DNA of 64,000 nucleotides from Corynebacterium glaucum (GTDB taxonomy: Bacteria > Actinomycetota > Actinomycetes > Mycobacteriales > Mycobacteriaceae), in assembly GCF_002287505.1 (NCBI RefSeq), contig NZ_CP019688.1, positions 1,290,674-1,354,673 of the forward strand, read 5' to 3'. The notes beneath the pieces were generated by a model, which did not search any database, had not been told where the DNA came from, and worked only from the letters and a program-made list of their open reading frames with translations. The position numbers and the translations under genes were made by a program. Of this stretch, positions 8,066 through 16,470 are shown one piece after another (the stretch's first letter is position 1; every line of letters starts with the position of its first letter).

Positions 8066-9569
8066 GCTGCAAGCCTAACGCGCGAAGCAGGTCGCGGGCG
8101 CTATCTGCCGCGTCAATCGCGGCTCCAACCTCCGCGCGCGTAAACGAGTCGATCGTGTCCATCCGGACCATCACCGGCAGCTCGTCCACACGGAACAGCA
8201 CCGACTGCCAGTTCGCAGCAGCGATCTCCTCACCGAGCTTGTCCGCAACCTTGCCGCGGAAGTACGCCCGCGAGTCCTCCGGCGGGTTCTGCACCGCACG
8301 CAGAATTTCCTCCTCGGAGACCATCGTGCGCATCCGCCCCTTGCGCACCAGCGCGTGGTACAGCGACTTCGCCGGGTCAATATCCGCATACTGAATGTCG
8401 ATCAGCTGCAGCTTCGGGTCCTGGATGTCCACTCCCCGATCCACATACCCCTTGATCAGCGCCCACTTCGCGGTCCAATCCAGCCGGTCGGCAGTCGAGA
8501 GCGGGTCGCGCTCAAGGTCATCAAGGATCACACCCCACAGCTCAAGCACTTGCTTATCGACGGCCCCTCCACCCGCGATTTCCGCACACCGCTCGCGATA
8601 CACGCGCAGGATCTGGATGGCGGTGGCCAAGGTGCCGTCGATAAGCGAAAGCTTATGGGTGCACGAGGGGTCGTGCGAGACTGCCTTGATCTCCCGGACT
8701 GGGTCGGCGAGGGTGACGTCGGAGAAGTCGACGCCGGCTTCGATGGCGTCGATGACAAGCGAGGTCATGCCGAGTTTGAGGAAGTTGGAGAACTGGCTCA
8801 TGTTCGCATCGCCGACGATGACGTGGAGGCGGCGGAATCGATCGGCATCGACGTGCGGCTCGTCGCGGGTGTTCATAATGCCCCGGTTCAGCGTGGTTTC
8901 CAGCGAGATCTCCTGTTCGAAGAAGTCCGCACGCTGCGAGATCTGGAAACCGGCGCGCTCGGATTTCTGACCGATACCTACGCGGCCCGCGCCGATGATG
9001 ACCTGGCGGGTGACGAAGAACGGGATGAGCGCCTGGGTGAGTTGGCCAAAGTCGGTTTCGCGCGAATAGAGGTAGTTCTCGTGGCTGCCGTAGGACTGGC
9101 CTTTGCCGTCCACGTTGTTCTTGTAGAACTTCAGCGGCGGGCACGGCTCATGGTTGCGCAGCACGCTGACCTGTTCGCTCCACAGTTGCTGAATGTCTGC
9201 GGCGGCCTGGTTGAGGTAGTAGTCGCCCGCTGCGTCGTAGATCATCGCGTCGAGCGCGTTCGACGTCTCCGGTGCGGAGTACTCGGGGTGGCCGTGGTCG
9301 ACATAGAAGCGTGCGCCGTTGACGGTGACGACGTTAGCCACGCCGAGCGCATTCGGGTCGACGACGGGAACCGTGCGGTAGCGCTGCAGGTCGAAGCCGC
9401 GGATGTCGTTGAGCGGCGCCTCCTCCGCGTAGTCCCAGCGCGAGCGCGCCGCCGTGTGCATCGCGGCGTACGCCACCACCGCATGGGTCGAGGTGAGCAG
9501 AGGGCTTATCGACGGATTGTCTGGAGTCGTAATCCCGTACTCAGTCTCAGTACCCATGAAGCGTGCCAT
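8058..9569 (-). CDS. dop: Pup deamidase/depupylase Dop
   Basis: The ~503-residue protein starts MARFMGTETEYGITTPDNPS. The Glu-containing ETEYG strand is the superfamily metal-binding element, and the insert after it (residues ~35-75) is the Dop-loop region absent in PafA. Further blocks RFYVDHGHPEYSAPE and KNNVDGKGQSYGSHENYL match the family. Dop converts the C-terminal Gln of Pup to Glu and removes Pup from substrates. The ATG at 9569 is preferred; an in-frame GTG at 9575 would add two residues. Three copies of the CGTCGATAAGC word lie in this gene. It overlaps pup by 8 bases. Confidence 0.96.
   Translation of the reverse strand: MARFMGTETEYGITTPDNPSISPLLTSTHAVVAYAAMHTAARSRWDYAEEAPLNDIRGFDLQRYRTVPVVDPNALGVANVVTVNGARFYVDHGHPEYSAPETSNALDAMIYDAAGDYYLNQAAADIQQLWSEQVSVLRNHEPCPPLKFYKNNVDGKGQSYGSHENYLYSRETDFGQLTQALIPFFVTRQVIIGAGRVGIGQKSERAGFQISQRADFFEQEISLETTLNRGIMNTRDEPHVDADRFRRLHVIVGDANMSQFSNFLKLGMTSLVIDAIEAGVDFSDVTLADPVREIKAVSHDPSCTHKLSLIDGTLATAIQILRVYRERCAEIAGGGAVDKQVLELWGVILDDLERDPLSTADRLDWTAKWALIKGYVDRGVDIQDPKLQLIDIQYADIDPAKSLYHALVRKGRMRTMVSEEEILRAVQNPPEDSRAYFRGKVADKLGEEIAAANWQSVLFRVDELPVMVRMDTIDSFTRAEVGAAIDAADSARDLLRALGLQHG
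8551..8647. repeat. Pair of dispersed CGTCGATAAGC words, inverted; representative of 14 copies
   Basis: Two copies of the 10-base core GTCGATAAGC lie in dop in opposite orientation at 8552-8561 (minus) and 8637-8646 (plus). In every copy the base before the core is C. Core copies elsewhere, plus orientation: 321, 4905, 40619, 47998, 55590, 61036. Minus orientation: 9504, 16469, 18863, 26359, 47685, 55347 (left coordinate of each). One-base variants with C for T (GTCGACAAGC) are at 209, 10839, 15197, 25618, 45575 and 46456. Three close pairs (8552/8637, 47685/47998, 55347/55590) all have the same minus-then-plus arrangement. The function is unknown; see the findings. Confidence 0.85.
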
Positions 9570-9602
9570 GAGCACCGATGGTAGCTGGTGGAGTGTGGCG
9601 GT

Positions 9603-10478
9603 TTACCAGCCGCGCTCCGCCAGGCGGTGCGGCGCCGGAAGGTCGGCGACGTTGATGCCGACCATCGCCTCGCCGAGACCGCGGGAAGCGTCGGTGACTG
9701 CTTCGATGTCCTGCCAGTTCTGGGTCGCCTTCACCACGGCCTTGGCGCGAGCCTCCGGGTTGCCCGACTTGAAGATGCCAGAGCCAACGAACACACCGTC
9801 CGCGCCGAGGAGCATCATCTGCGCGGCATCGGCCGGGGTGGAGACGCCGCCGGCGACCAGCAACGGCACCGGGAGCTTGCCGTCTTGTGCGACCTTGGCG
9901 ACCAGGTCGTAGGGCGCCTGCAGCTCCTTGGCGGCGACGTAAAGCTCATCGCGGTTGCCGTTGTAAATCGCCTGAAGGCCGGCGATCTCCGCCGTGATCT
10001 TGCGGATGTGCTTGGTCGCCTCGGAGACGTCGCCGGTGCCGGCTTCGCCCTTCGAGCGAATCATTGCTGCGCCTTCGTTGATGCGGCGGAGAGCCTCACC
10101 GAGGTTGGTGGCACCACAGACGAACGGGACGCCGAAGGCGCGCTTGTCGATGTGGTTGCCGTAGTCGGCGGGGCTTAGAACCTCGGACTCGTCGATGTAG
10201 TCCACGCCGAGGTGCTCAAGGATCCGCGCCTCCATGGTGTGGCCGATGCGCGCCTTCGCCATCACTGGGATGTCGACTGCGTCGATGATGCCCTCGATCA
10301 GGTCCGGGTCGCTCATACGGGCAACGCCGCCCTGGGCGCGGATGTCCGCTGGCACGCGCTCGAGCGCCATCACGGCGACTGCGCCGGCGTCCTCGGCGAT
10401 CTTCGCCTGCTCAGGGGTGACAACGTCCATGATGACGCCACCGAGGAACTGCTTGTTCAACTCTGAAGATTTGACCAT
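9603..10478 (-). CDS. pdxS: Pyridoxal 5'-phosphate synthase subunit PdxS
   Basis: The 291-residue TIM-barrel enzyme is recognised by [30 protein letters not shown] (with a catalytic lysine) and [13 protein letters not shown]. PdxS builds pyridoxal 5'-phosphate from ribose 5-phosphate, glyceraldehyde 3-phosphate and ammonia. The ammonia normally comes from the glutaminase partner PdxT. No pdxT follows: dop starts 33 bases after the pdxS stop. PdxT must therefore be encoded elsewhere, or free ammonia is used. Divergent pdxR across a 75-bp gap marks this as a PdxR-regulated B6 locus. Confidence 0.97.
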   Translation of the reverse strand: MVKSSELNKQFLGGVIMDVVTPEQAKIAEDAGAVAVMALERVPADIRAQGGVARMSDPDLIEGIIDAVDIPVMAKARIGHTMEARILEHLGVDYIDESEVLSPADYGNHIDKRAFGVPFVCGATNLGEALRRINEGAAMIRSKGEAGTGDVSEATKHIRKITAEIAGLQAIYNGNRDELYVAAKELQAPYDLVAKVAQDGKLPVPLLVAGGVSTPADAAQMMLLGADGVFVGSGIFKSGNPEARAKAVVKATQNWQDIEAVTDASRGLGEAMVGINVADLPAPHRLAERGW

Positions 10479-10496
10479 GCAGACCAGGCTGCGCCA

Positions 10497-10549
10497 ACCA
10501 CTGGTAGATTCCTAGATCCAGTTGGCAATTGATTCTCTGGACCAGTTGG
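10497..10549. promoter_or_regulatory. Candidate PdxR operator repeats between pdxS and pdxR
   Basis: The 75-bp gap between the divergent starts holds three related half-sites. TAGATCCAGTTGG (10513-10525) and CTGGACCAGTTGG (10537-10549) are direct repeats 24 bp apart. An imperfect inverted copy, CCACTGGTAGA, precedes them (about 10499-10509). The half-site resembles the TAGWWCCACTTT-like motif I associate with corynebacterial PdxR (from memory). The last repeat ends 4 bases before the pdxR ATG, so binding there could block pdxR itself, consistent with autoregulation and activation of pdxS. Confidence 0.5.
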
Positions 10550-10553
10550 GCTC

Positions 10554-12005
10554 ATGCTTTACGACGTCTCCCCTCGCAACCCTTTACCCCTCCCCGCGCA
10601 AATCGCCGCTGCGGTGCGCACCGCGGTGGCTGACGGTTTGCTACAACCCGGCGACGCGGTGCCGTCCACCCGCGTCGCGGCTCAGCAAGCGGGAGTGTCA
10701 CGCGGCACCGTCGTCGCCGCTTACGACCAGCTGATAAGCGAGGGCTACTTGCTCGCGTCCCAAGGGGCGCCGACGCGGATAAACCCGGAGCTGCAGGTCA
10801 CGGATCCGGGGCCTCGGGCGGTGCGGGTGAAACGAAGCGTCGACAAGCACCCGCCCCTTATCTCCCTGAAACCGGGCGCGGGCGGTGCCGGAGCGATCAG
10901 CCCTGCTGCCTGGCGGCGTGCGTGGCGGGAGGCGGCGGCCGAGCCTGCAACCGCCGGACAACGTGCTGATCCGGCTGGCGAGCCAGAGCTGCGGGAAGCA
11001 ATCGCCGAGCACCTCCGCCTTGCCCGCGGGGTGACCGTGGATCCGGCGCACGTCGTGGTTACCGGCGGCTCGCGCGAAGGACTGCTGTTGATCCTCATGT
11101 CCCTGGGGAAAGGGCTGCGGGTCGGCGTGGAAGACCCGGGGCACCCCGGCCTGCGAAAGGTCATCCCGCTCGCCGGGCATGAAGTGGAGGCGTGCCGCTC
11201 TGACGCCGGCGGTGTGGTGGTGTCCGAGCTTGACCCGGGTTTGAACGCGCTCCTGGTCACACCAGCGCACCTCTACCCCTTCGGAGGCACGATGCCCGCC
11301 CCGCGTCGAGCGCAGTTGATCGAGTGGGCGGCCCGAACGAACACCGTAGTGATCGAGGACGATTTCAGTGCGGAACTGCGCTATCGCATCACCCCTCACC
11401 CCCCGCTGGCAGCGCTCGGAGGCAACGCGGAGGTGATTACGTTGGGCACGTTCTCGACGCTGCTTTCCAAGGAGGTATCGGCGGGATACGTTGTCGCATC
11501 TGGGCTATCGGGGGAGGCTCTGCTCGATGTCCGTAAGGTGCTCGGCATGCCTGTCAGCACCGTCACGCAACGGGCGGTGGCAGAGCTGCTTCGCAGCGGT
11601 GCCGTGAGGCGCGTTACGCGTGTAACCCATTCCCGGGTCGCGCAGCGCAGGGCCGTAATCGAGTCCTCTGCGCTGACCACCCTGCAATCACTGCCAGGCG
11701 CGACGGTGCGGCTTTCCGACGCGGGAGCCGAGGTTCAGTTGCTTTTCGACGATCCCTTGCACCACGACAGTTTCAACCGCACCCTTCGAGCCGAGGGGTT
11801 CGAGTGCGCTGTCGTCCAGCCACTCCCGTCCGGCGGGGGCGGTGTAGTGATGGCTTTTGCACATCTCGCCGATCACGAGTTCAACGATGCGGTGCGGGCT
11901 GTTCGGCGTGCATGTGGAGTTGCTGGTGGGTCTGGTGGAGTTGCTGGTGGGTCTGATGATGTTGTCGGTGGGTCTGGTGGTGCAGGAGAAACGAGCGCAT
12001 TGTGA
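10554..12005 (+). CDS. pdxR: MocR-family (GntR-HTH plus aminotransferase-like) regulator PdxR
   Basis: The 483-residue protein joins an N-terminal GntR winged helix (about residues 8-70, with QPGDAVPSTRVAAQQAGVSR) to a fold-type I aminotransferase-like domain. The PLP lysine is visible in LGTFSTLLSKEVSAGYV. MocR proteins of the PdxR group sense PLP and activate PLP synthesis genes; here the divergent target is pdxS. A Shine-Dalgarno sequence is not obvious upstream of ATG 10554. The last ~25 residues are a Gly/Ser/Val tandem repeat outside the family fold, encoded by three 21-base units. A GTCGACAAGC variant word lies at 10839. Confidence 0.92.
   Translation: MLYDVSPRNPLPLPAQIAAAVRTAVADGLLQPGDAVPSTRVAAQQAGVSRGTVVAAYDQLISEGYLLASQGAPTRINPELQVTDPGPRAVRVKRSVDKHPPLISLKPGAGGAGAISPAAWRRAWREAAAEPATAGQRADPAGEPELREAIAEHLRLARGVTVDPAHVVVTGGSREGLLLILMSLGKGLRVGVEDPGHPGLRKVIPLAGHEVEACRSDAGGVVVSELDPGLNALLVTPAHLYPFGGTMPAPRRAQLIEWAARTNTVVIEDDFSAELRYRITPHPPLAALGGNAEVITLGTFSTLLSKEVSAGYVVASGLSGEALLDVRKVLGMPVSTVTQRAVAELLRSGAVRRVTRVTHSRVAQRRAVIESSALTTLQSLPGATVRLSDAGAEVQLLFDDPLHHDSFNRTLRAEGFECAVVQPLPSGGGGVVMAFAHLADHEFNDAVRAVRRACGVAGGSGGVAGGSDDVVGGSGGAGETSAL
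11919..11981 (+). repeat. Three 21-bp tandem repeats in the 3' end of pdxR
   Basis: Units at 11919-11939, 11940-11960 and 11961-11981 each start with GTTG, share the GGTGGGTCTG core and encode VAGGSGG, VAGGSDD and VVGGSGG. Unit length is a multiple of three, so copy-number change would lengthen or shorten the C-terminal tail without a frameshift. Confidence 0.9.
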
Positions 12006-12026
12006 TCTAGCTCTCACTTTAGACCA

Positions 12027-12052
12027 TTATGTCTTACTTTGTGGACATAAAG
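12027..12052. promoter_or_regulatory. Dyad upstream of HNH copy 1
   Basis: TTATGTC (12027-12033) and GACATAA (12044-12050) form a perfect 7-base inverted repeat about 75-98 bp before the ATG. Read on the minus strand, the right half gives ATGTCCACAAAGT. This resembles ATGTCCACTGAAGTG, which occurs at a similar distance before HNH copy 2. It could be a shared operator; no T-tract follows, so it is not a convincing terminator. Confidence 0.35.
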
Positions 12053-12124
12053 CCCATTCGTGTCGGGAGCGGTTTGTAGGGTGATGCCCAACTTCGAAAA
12101 ATCGTTCGCTTGAAGGGAGGGTTC

Positions 12125-13768
12125 ATGGCTACCGAACTGGGGAAACATGTCGACACGATCGGCAATGCACTGCTGCAGATTCGAGACACATTCGCCGATC
12201 CCTCCCGGTTGAAGTTCGACGACGTCCATAAGGACATGGAGCGGCTTGAGGCCTTCTTCAACGCAAAGCCGCTCATCGACGCCAGCTTCGCCTACATCTG
12301 CGAACGCGATGACGCCGGGCGCCTGGCGGGTGCCAAATACCCGAACGCCTACCTTAAAGAATTCATGGGGCTCAGCCCCAAAGAGGCCTTCGACCGCCTT
12401 GCTCGCGGCAAAGATCTTTTCGCTGAGCCAGAGATCCCTGAGCCGGAACCGGAGCCTGAGTCCGAGAATGAAGCTGATACCGATGCAGGTGACTTGTTGG
12501 ACTTCGGTGAAACCGAAGAAGAGCGCCTTGCCCGCGAGGCCGAAGAGCGGCGGCGGCGCGAGCAGGAGCGTCGGAAGGCCGAAGATGCTGCCCGCAAGAA
12601 GCAAGAGGAAGCTCGTAAGCATGCGGAGAAGGTGAGCACAGCGAAGCAAGAAGCGATCCGGCAGGAGCTGGACAAGCTCCTCGACGCGGCGAAGGGCGAG
12701 CGCGCTCGGTTGCTCGCCAGCGCGCTTGCTGAGGCCGACTGCCGCGACGTCAAAGACCTGCGCGCCACCGTGCGCCGCTGGGTGGACGCCGAAAACCGGA
12801 AGCACCGCAAACCTCAACACCCAAACGCGGGGATGGAAAAGCGCTCTCTGCGAATCGGGCAGCCGGGTGCCGACGGCATGGTGGACATTCAGATGAAGGC
12901 CACCCGCGGCGACGCGGCCCTCATCAAAGCGCTGGCCGATAAGGGGTTAGTTGCCAACTCCAACCTGCCCGAAGGCATTGAGGATTACCGGTCACCGCAG
13001 CAGCGCAGGTACGACCAGTGCATTGCAATTCTCAAGCACTTCGACGACTGTGAGAAGCCGAGGAACGGCGGCGCCGCCTCCCTAGTCATCTCAGTGACAG
13101 CCGACGACATCGCGGACGCAGACTCGACAACGCTCTTTTCCACGAACACCGGTATCGAGGTAGACATCTTCGACATCGTCCGCTTGGGCACCGAGGGTGC
13201 AGCTGAGTATCTGCTGACCATCGACGGCGCTACCCAAGTGCCCTTGAACCTCTACCGCACGCGCCGAACGGCCTCAATCGGGCAGCGGATCGCGTTGCTT
13301 GCAGTTCAGGGTGTGTGCTCTTGGGCAGGATGCTCTGCACCGCTCACCGAGTGCGAGGCACACCATATTCTTGCCTGGATCAGGGGCGGCGACACCAACA
13401 TCGCGAACCTTACCGGGCTTTGCAGAGAGCATCACCGGCGAAACAACGACGACTGTGACAACTCTTTTAACACCAGTCATATGGAGTATGACGCTGAAGC
13501 AGGTCGCGCCGGTTTGCGCAGACCAACCGGCGACCTAGAGTTCAACGACAGCGACGGCGCCCGGAATTGTGCAGTAAGTAAGCTTCGGCGGCGAAAGAAA
13601 CACCCGCGCCCGACCAGCGCCCCACCGCACTGTGAACCGCCACCCAGCGAACGACCGCACAGCGATCCACCGCGCCCAAGCAGCGGAGATTCCGGCCCGC
13701 TGGCAGGAGCCGCACCCTTGCGCCTCCCCGCGGAATTCCCCTTCGGACCAGATGGCCCTCCGTTCTAG
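12125..13768 (+). CDS. DUF222 / HNH endonuclease domain protein (copy 1)
   Basis: The 547-residue protein resembles the actinobacterial DUF222-HNH group (related to the REP13E12 proteins of mycobacteria). An N-terminal helical part is followed by an acidic linker (~100-125), a long charged Glu/Arg/Lys coiled coil (~130-190) and a C-terminal HNH nuclease, visible as CSWAGC, ECEAHHILAWIRGGDTNIANL's core and LCREHHRRNN. Two CxxC-type pairs probably bind structural zinc. The ATG at 12125 was chosen for its GAAGGGAGG site 5 bases upstream; a TTG at 12110 would include that site in the gene. A paralogue lies at 48861. Members are widespread and multi-copy, and their biological role is not established. 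Confidence 0.85.
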   Translation: MATELGKHVDTIGNALLQIRDTFADPSRLKFDDVHKDMERLEAFFNAKPLIDASFAYICERDDAGRLAGAKYPNAYLKEFMGLSPKEAFDRLARGKDLFAEPEIPEPEPEPESENEADTDAGDLLDFGETEEERLAREAEERRRREQERRKAEDAARKKQEEARKHAEKVSTAKQEAIRQELDKLLDAAKGERARLLASALAEADCRDVKDLRATVRRWVDAENRKHRKPQHPNAGMEKRSLRIGQPGADGMVDIQMKATRGDAALIKALADKGLVANSNLPEGIEDYRSPQQRRYDQCIAILKHFDDCEKPRNGGAASLVISVTADDIADADSTTLFSTNTGIEVDIFDIVRLGTEGAAEYLLTIDGATQVPLNLYRTRRTASIGQRIALLAVQGVCSWAGCSAPLTECEAHHILAWIRGGDTNIANLTGLCREHHRRNNDDCDNSFNTSHMEYDAEAGRAGLRRPTGDLEFNDSDGARNCAVSKLRRRKKHPRPTSAPPHCEPPPSERPHSDPPRPSSGDSGPLAGAAPLRLPAEFPFGPDGPPF

Positions 13769-14799
13769 TGATTCGCTACGACGTTGCCTGTGTCTCGGCC
13801 GGGTGCGTCGCGCGCTGGGCCATTGTCAACCTGCGGGGCATCTTTCTCCGTCGGGCGCCCGCGCACCAACGAGGCGTAGACCGCACCAGTGATGTTGTGC
13901 AGCACCGCCGCGACCGCGCCAGGCAGGGCGGCTTCCGGCGCGAAGAACTTGCCCGCCATGCCGCTCGAAAGTCCTGCGGACTGGGTGCCAACCTCGATGG
14001 CCACGGTACGCCGGTAGCTCTCCGGCTGGCCGCACAATTTCGAGGTGTAGTAACCAAGGATGTAGCCCAGCACGTTGTGCGCCAGCACCGCAAGAAAGAC
14101 GATGAGTCCAACCTCAACGAGCGCGTCCTTATTCTTGGCCACCGTCGGAAACACGACGCCGCCGATACCGAGGATGGAGATCCACGGCAGCACCGGAGAG
14201 ATCTTCTCCATCCACGCGTCCAGCAGGTAGCGCAAAAGAATGCCGCCGATGACCGGGATCAGGACGGTTTGCGCGAGCGACTTCGCCATGCCAGCCGCGT
14301 CAACCTGGATCTCGGCCCCGGCGAGCAGCAGCATCAGAATCGGGGTCATGATTGGCGCAACCAAGGTGGACACACTGGTCATGGCCACAGAAAGCGCGAC
14401 GTCCCCCTTGGAGAGGTATGCGATCACGTTCGAGGAAGTGCCGCCCGGCACCGAGCCAAGCATGAGCAAACCCACCGCAAGCATCGGGTTGAGGTTGAAA
14501 AGCTTGGCGACGAGCACCGCTGCCAACGGCATGATGACGAACTGGGCAATCACCCCGATTAGGACAGGGATCGGACGGCGCGCGATCTCCTTGAAGTCCG
14601 GGATGGTCAGGGTGAGACCCATTCCGAACATGATGATCATCAGGAAGTACGTGATGTACTGCGTGAGTGGAAGGAACGGGCCTGGAGCGAAGAATGCAAT
14701 CGCCGAGCCGATCAAGATGAATACCGGAAATGCCGCGACGGCGAAAGCGGCAGACCTGTCCTTCTCGGTGGTGAATTCGTATTCAACTGGCGCGCTCAT
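13765..14799 (-). CDS. Bile acid:sodium symporter (BASS) family transporter
   Basis: The 344-residue protein has about nine to ten hydrophobic segments and the BASS-family motifs LGSVPGGTSSNVIAYLSKGD and VAIEVGTQSAGLSSGM. The family imports organic anions such as bile acids, pantothenate or keto acids with sodium; the substrate here cannot be told. ATG 14799 was chosen because an AGGAGGG site sits just upstream, while longer readings lack one. The stop codon overlaps that of the converging HNH gene in the palindrome CTAG (13765-13768). A GGAAC-N5-GTTCC inverted repeat (14821-14835) lies in its 5' leader and could be a regulatory hairpin. Confidence 0.88.
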   Translation of the reverse strand: MSAPVEYEFTTEKDRSAAFAVAAFPVFILIGSAIAFFAPGPFLPLTQYITYFLMIIMFGMGLTLTIPDFKEIARRPIPVLIGVIAQFVIMPLAAVLVAKLFNLNPMLAVGLLMLGSVPGGTSSNVIAYLSKGDVALSVAMTSVSTLVAPIMTPILMLLLAGAEIQVDAAGMAKSLAQTVLIPVIGGILLRYLLDAWMEKISPVLPWISILGIGGVVFPTVAKNKDALVEVGLIVFLAVLAHNVLGYILGYYTSKLCGQPESYRRTVAIEVGTQSAGLSSGMAGKFFAPEAALPGAVAAVLHNITGAVYASLVRGRPTEKDAPQVDNGPARDAPGRDTGNVVANH

Positions 14800-14905
14800 G
14801 TGCCCTCCTGTCCAAAGCGTGGAACGGTGAGTTCCGTTTCGTGGGATAGGAGGCACTGTACGCTACGTCACATTCCTCCGCGCAATGTTTTGCGCAATAA
14901 ACCCC

Positions 14906-16447
14906 CTACACACTGGCAGTGCGCGGCTTCTCGCCGGCAAGCACCTCGGCGGCCACGATGCGCTTGCCCTGGCGACCCGATATGCGAGCCCACTCGTCCG
15001 GGTTCGCGGTGTTGGGCATATCTTCGCTTTCGTCCTGCTCGGTGCGCACGGCCTCCCGGAGGTGCGCGGCGGTCACACCGGTAGCGTTCGTGCCCGCGAT
15101 GTGGTCCTTGATGGCCAGCTTCTTGGCCCGGTCCACCACGTTGGCGATCATGGCTCCGGAGACAAAGTCGTGGTAGTGAAGCGTTTCAAAGGTGCCGTCG
15201 ACAAGCTGCAGGCGCACGAAGGGGCGAGGGGCGAAGAGTTCCTCGACCGCTGCCTCGATGAGTGTTTCCGGCGAATCAGCGAGCGGGATGTCCGCGGTGA
15301 TGTAGCGGGCGAAGATGTCCGCGGCCTCCTCGCGGTTCGGGCGCGAGACGCGGATCTTGATGTCCAAGCGACCGGGGCGCAGGATCGCCGGGTCGATGAG
15401 TTCTTCGCGGTTGGTCGCGCCAATCACGATGACGTTCGCGATGTCCTCCACACCGTCGATTTCGGTGAGCAGCTGCGGCACGACGGTGGTCTCCATGTCG
15501 GAAGAGACACCAGAGCCGCGGGTGCGGAAGATGGACTCCATCTCGTCGAAGAACACGATGACGGGACGGCCGTCGGAGGCGAGTTCGCGGGCGCGCTCGA
15601 AGATGAGGCGGATGCGGCGTTCCGTCTCGCCGACGAACTTGTTCAAAAGCTCCGGGCCTTTGACGTTAATGAAGTGCGCCTGTCCCCCGTCGCCAATGCG
15701 CTGCGACAGCGAATTCGCCACCGCCTTGGCAATCAGGGTCTTGCCGCAACCCGGAGGGCCGTAGAGCAGCAGGCCCTTTGGCGGCGCGAGGCGGTACTGG
15801 CGGTAGAGCTCCGGGTAGGCAAACGGCAGCTCGACGGAGTCCTTGATCGTCTCGATCTGGCTCGAAAGGCCGCCGATATCGGCGTAGGTCACATCCGGGA
15901 CTTCTTCGAGCGAGAGCTGGTTGACCTCGGTCTTGGGGATGCGCTCGAAGGCGTAGCCAGCCTTCGGATCGATCAGCATCGTATCGCCGGCACGAGCCGC
16001 TTCCTGCAGCGGATCGGTGAGGTGCACCAGGTGCTCCGTGCCCTGCTGATCCGCCACCACTGCCCGGTTGCCGTCGATCTTTTCCACCAGCATCGCAAGC
16101 TGGCCGGTGGATTCGTAACCGCAGGCCTCGACGATCACGGTGCCGTCGCCAAGCCTGACGAGTGTGCCAGGGGCGAGCGAGGTGGGCTCGACCGTCGGTG
16201 CGACTTTGACCCGCATCCTGCGCCCGGAGGTGAAGACCTCTGCTTCCATGCCGCGCGGCGAATCCTCAAGGAAGATGCCGTAGGTCGAGGCGGGTTCGCC
16301 GAGCGCCTCAACTTGGGCGTAGAGCAGGTTGAGCTTGTCGCGGCTCGACTTGAGTAGCTCGGCGAGCTTGGTGTTGCGCTCGCTCATTGCGCGGTTCTCG
16401 CGTTTTAGCTCTCGCAGTTCGGGCCCGAAAGCATCGTCTTCAATCAT
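14906..16447 (-). CDS. arc: AAA+ ATPase forming ring-shaped complexes (ARC, Mpa homologue)
   Basis: The 513-residue protein has an N-terminal coiled coil (about residues 8-50) that binds Pup in the family and an interdomain OB region. The AAA+ module follows with Walker A GPPGCGKT, Walker [11 protein letters not shown] and an arginine finger region. ARC/Mpa unfolds pupylated proteins. In mycobacteria the C-terminus ends in a QYL tail that opens the 20S proteasome; this protein ends PRTASV, so the docking tail is missing, which matches the absence of prcBA. It is 23 bases downstream of trmI and likely co-transcribed with it. Confidence 0.94.
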   Translation of the reverse strand: MIEDDAFGPELRELKRENRAMSERNTKLAELLKSSRDKLNLLYAQVEALGEPASTYGIFLEDSPRGMEAEVFTSGRRMRVKVAPTVEPTSLAPGTLVRLGDGTVIVEACGYESTGQLAMLVEKIDGNRAVVADQQGTEHLVHLTDPLQEAARAGDTMLIDPKAGYAFERIPKTEVNQLSLEEVPDVTYADIGGLSSQIETIKDSVELPFAYPELYRQYRLAPPKGLLLYGPPGCGKTLIAKAVANSLSQRIGDGGQAHFINVKGPELLNKFVGETERRIRLIFERARELASDGRPVIVFFDEMESIFRTRGSGVSSDMETTVVPQLLTEIDGVEDIANVIVIGATNREELIDPAILRPGRLDIKIRVSRPNREEAADIFARYITADIPLADSPETLIEAAVEELFAPRPFVRLQLVDGTFETLHYHDFVSGAMIANVVDRAKKLAIKDHIAGTNATGVTAAHLREAVRTEQDESEDMPNTANPDEWARISGRQGKRIVAAEVLAGEKPRTASV

Positions 16448-16470
16448 GCTGTCTAGCTTAACGGCCTAGC

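Noticed and set aside
14880..14895. GCGCAA-TGTT-TTGCGC hairpin after arc
   Set aside because: The stem is real but no T-tract follows in either direction; it might be an operator for the BASS gene, but I cannot support a terminator.
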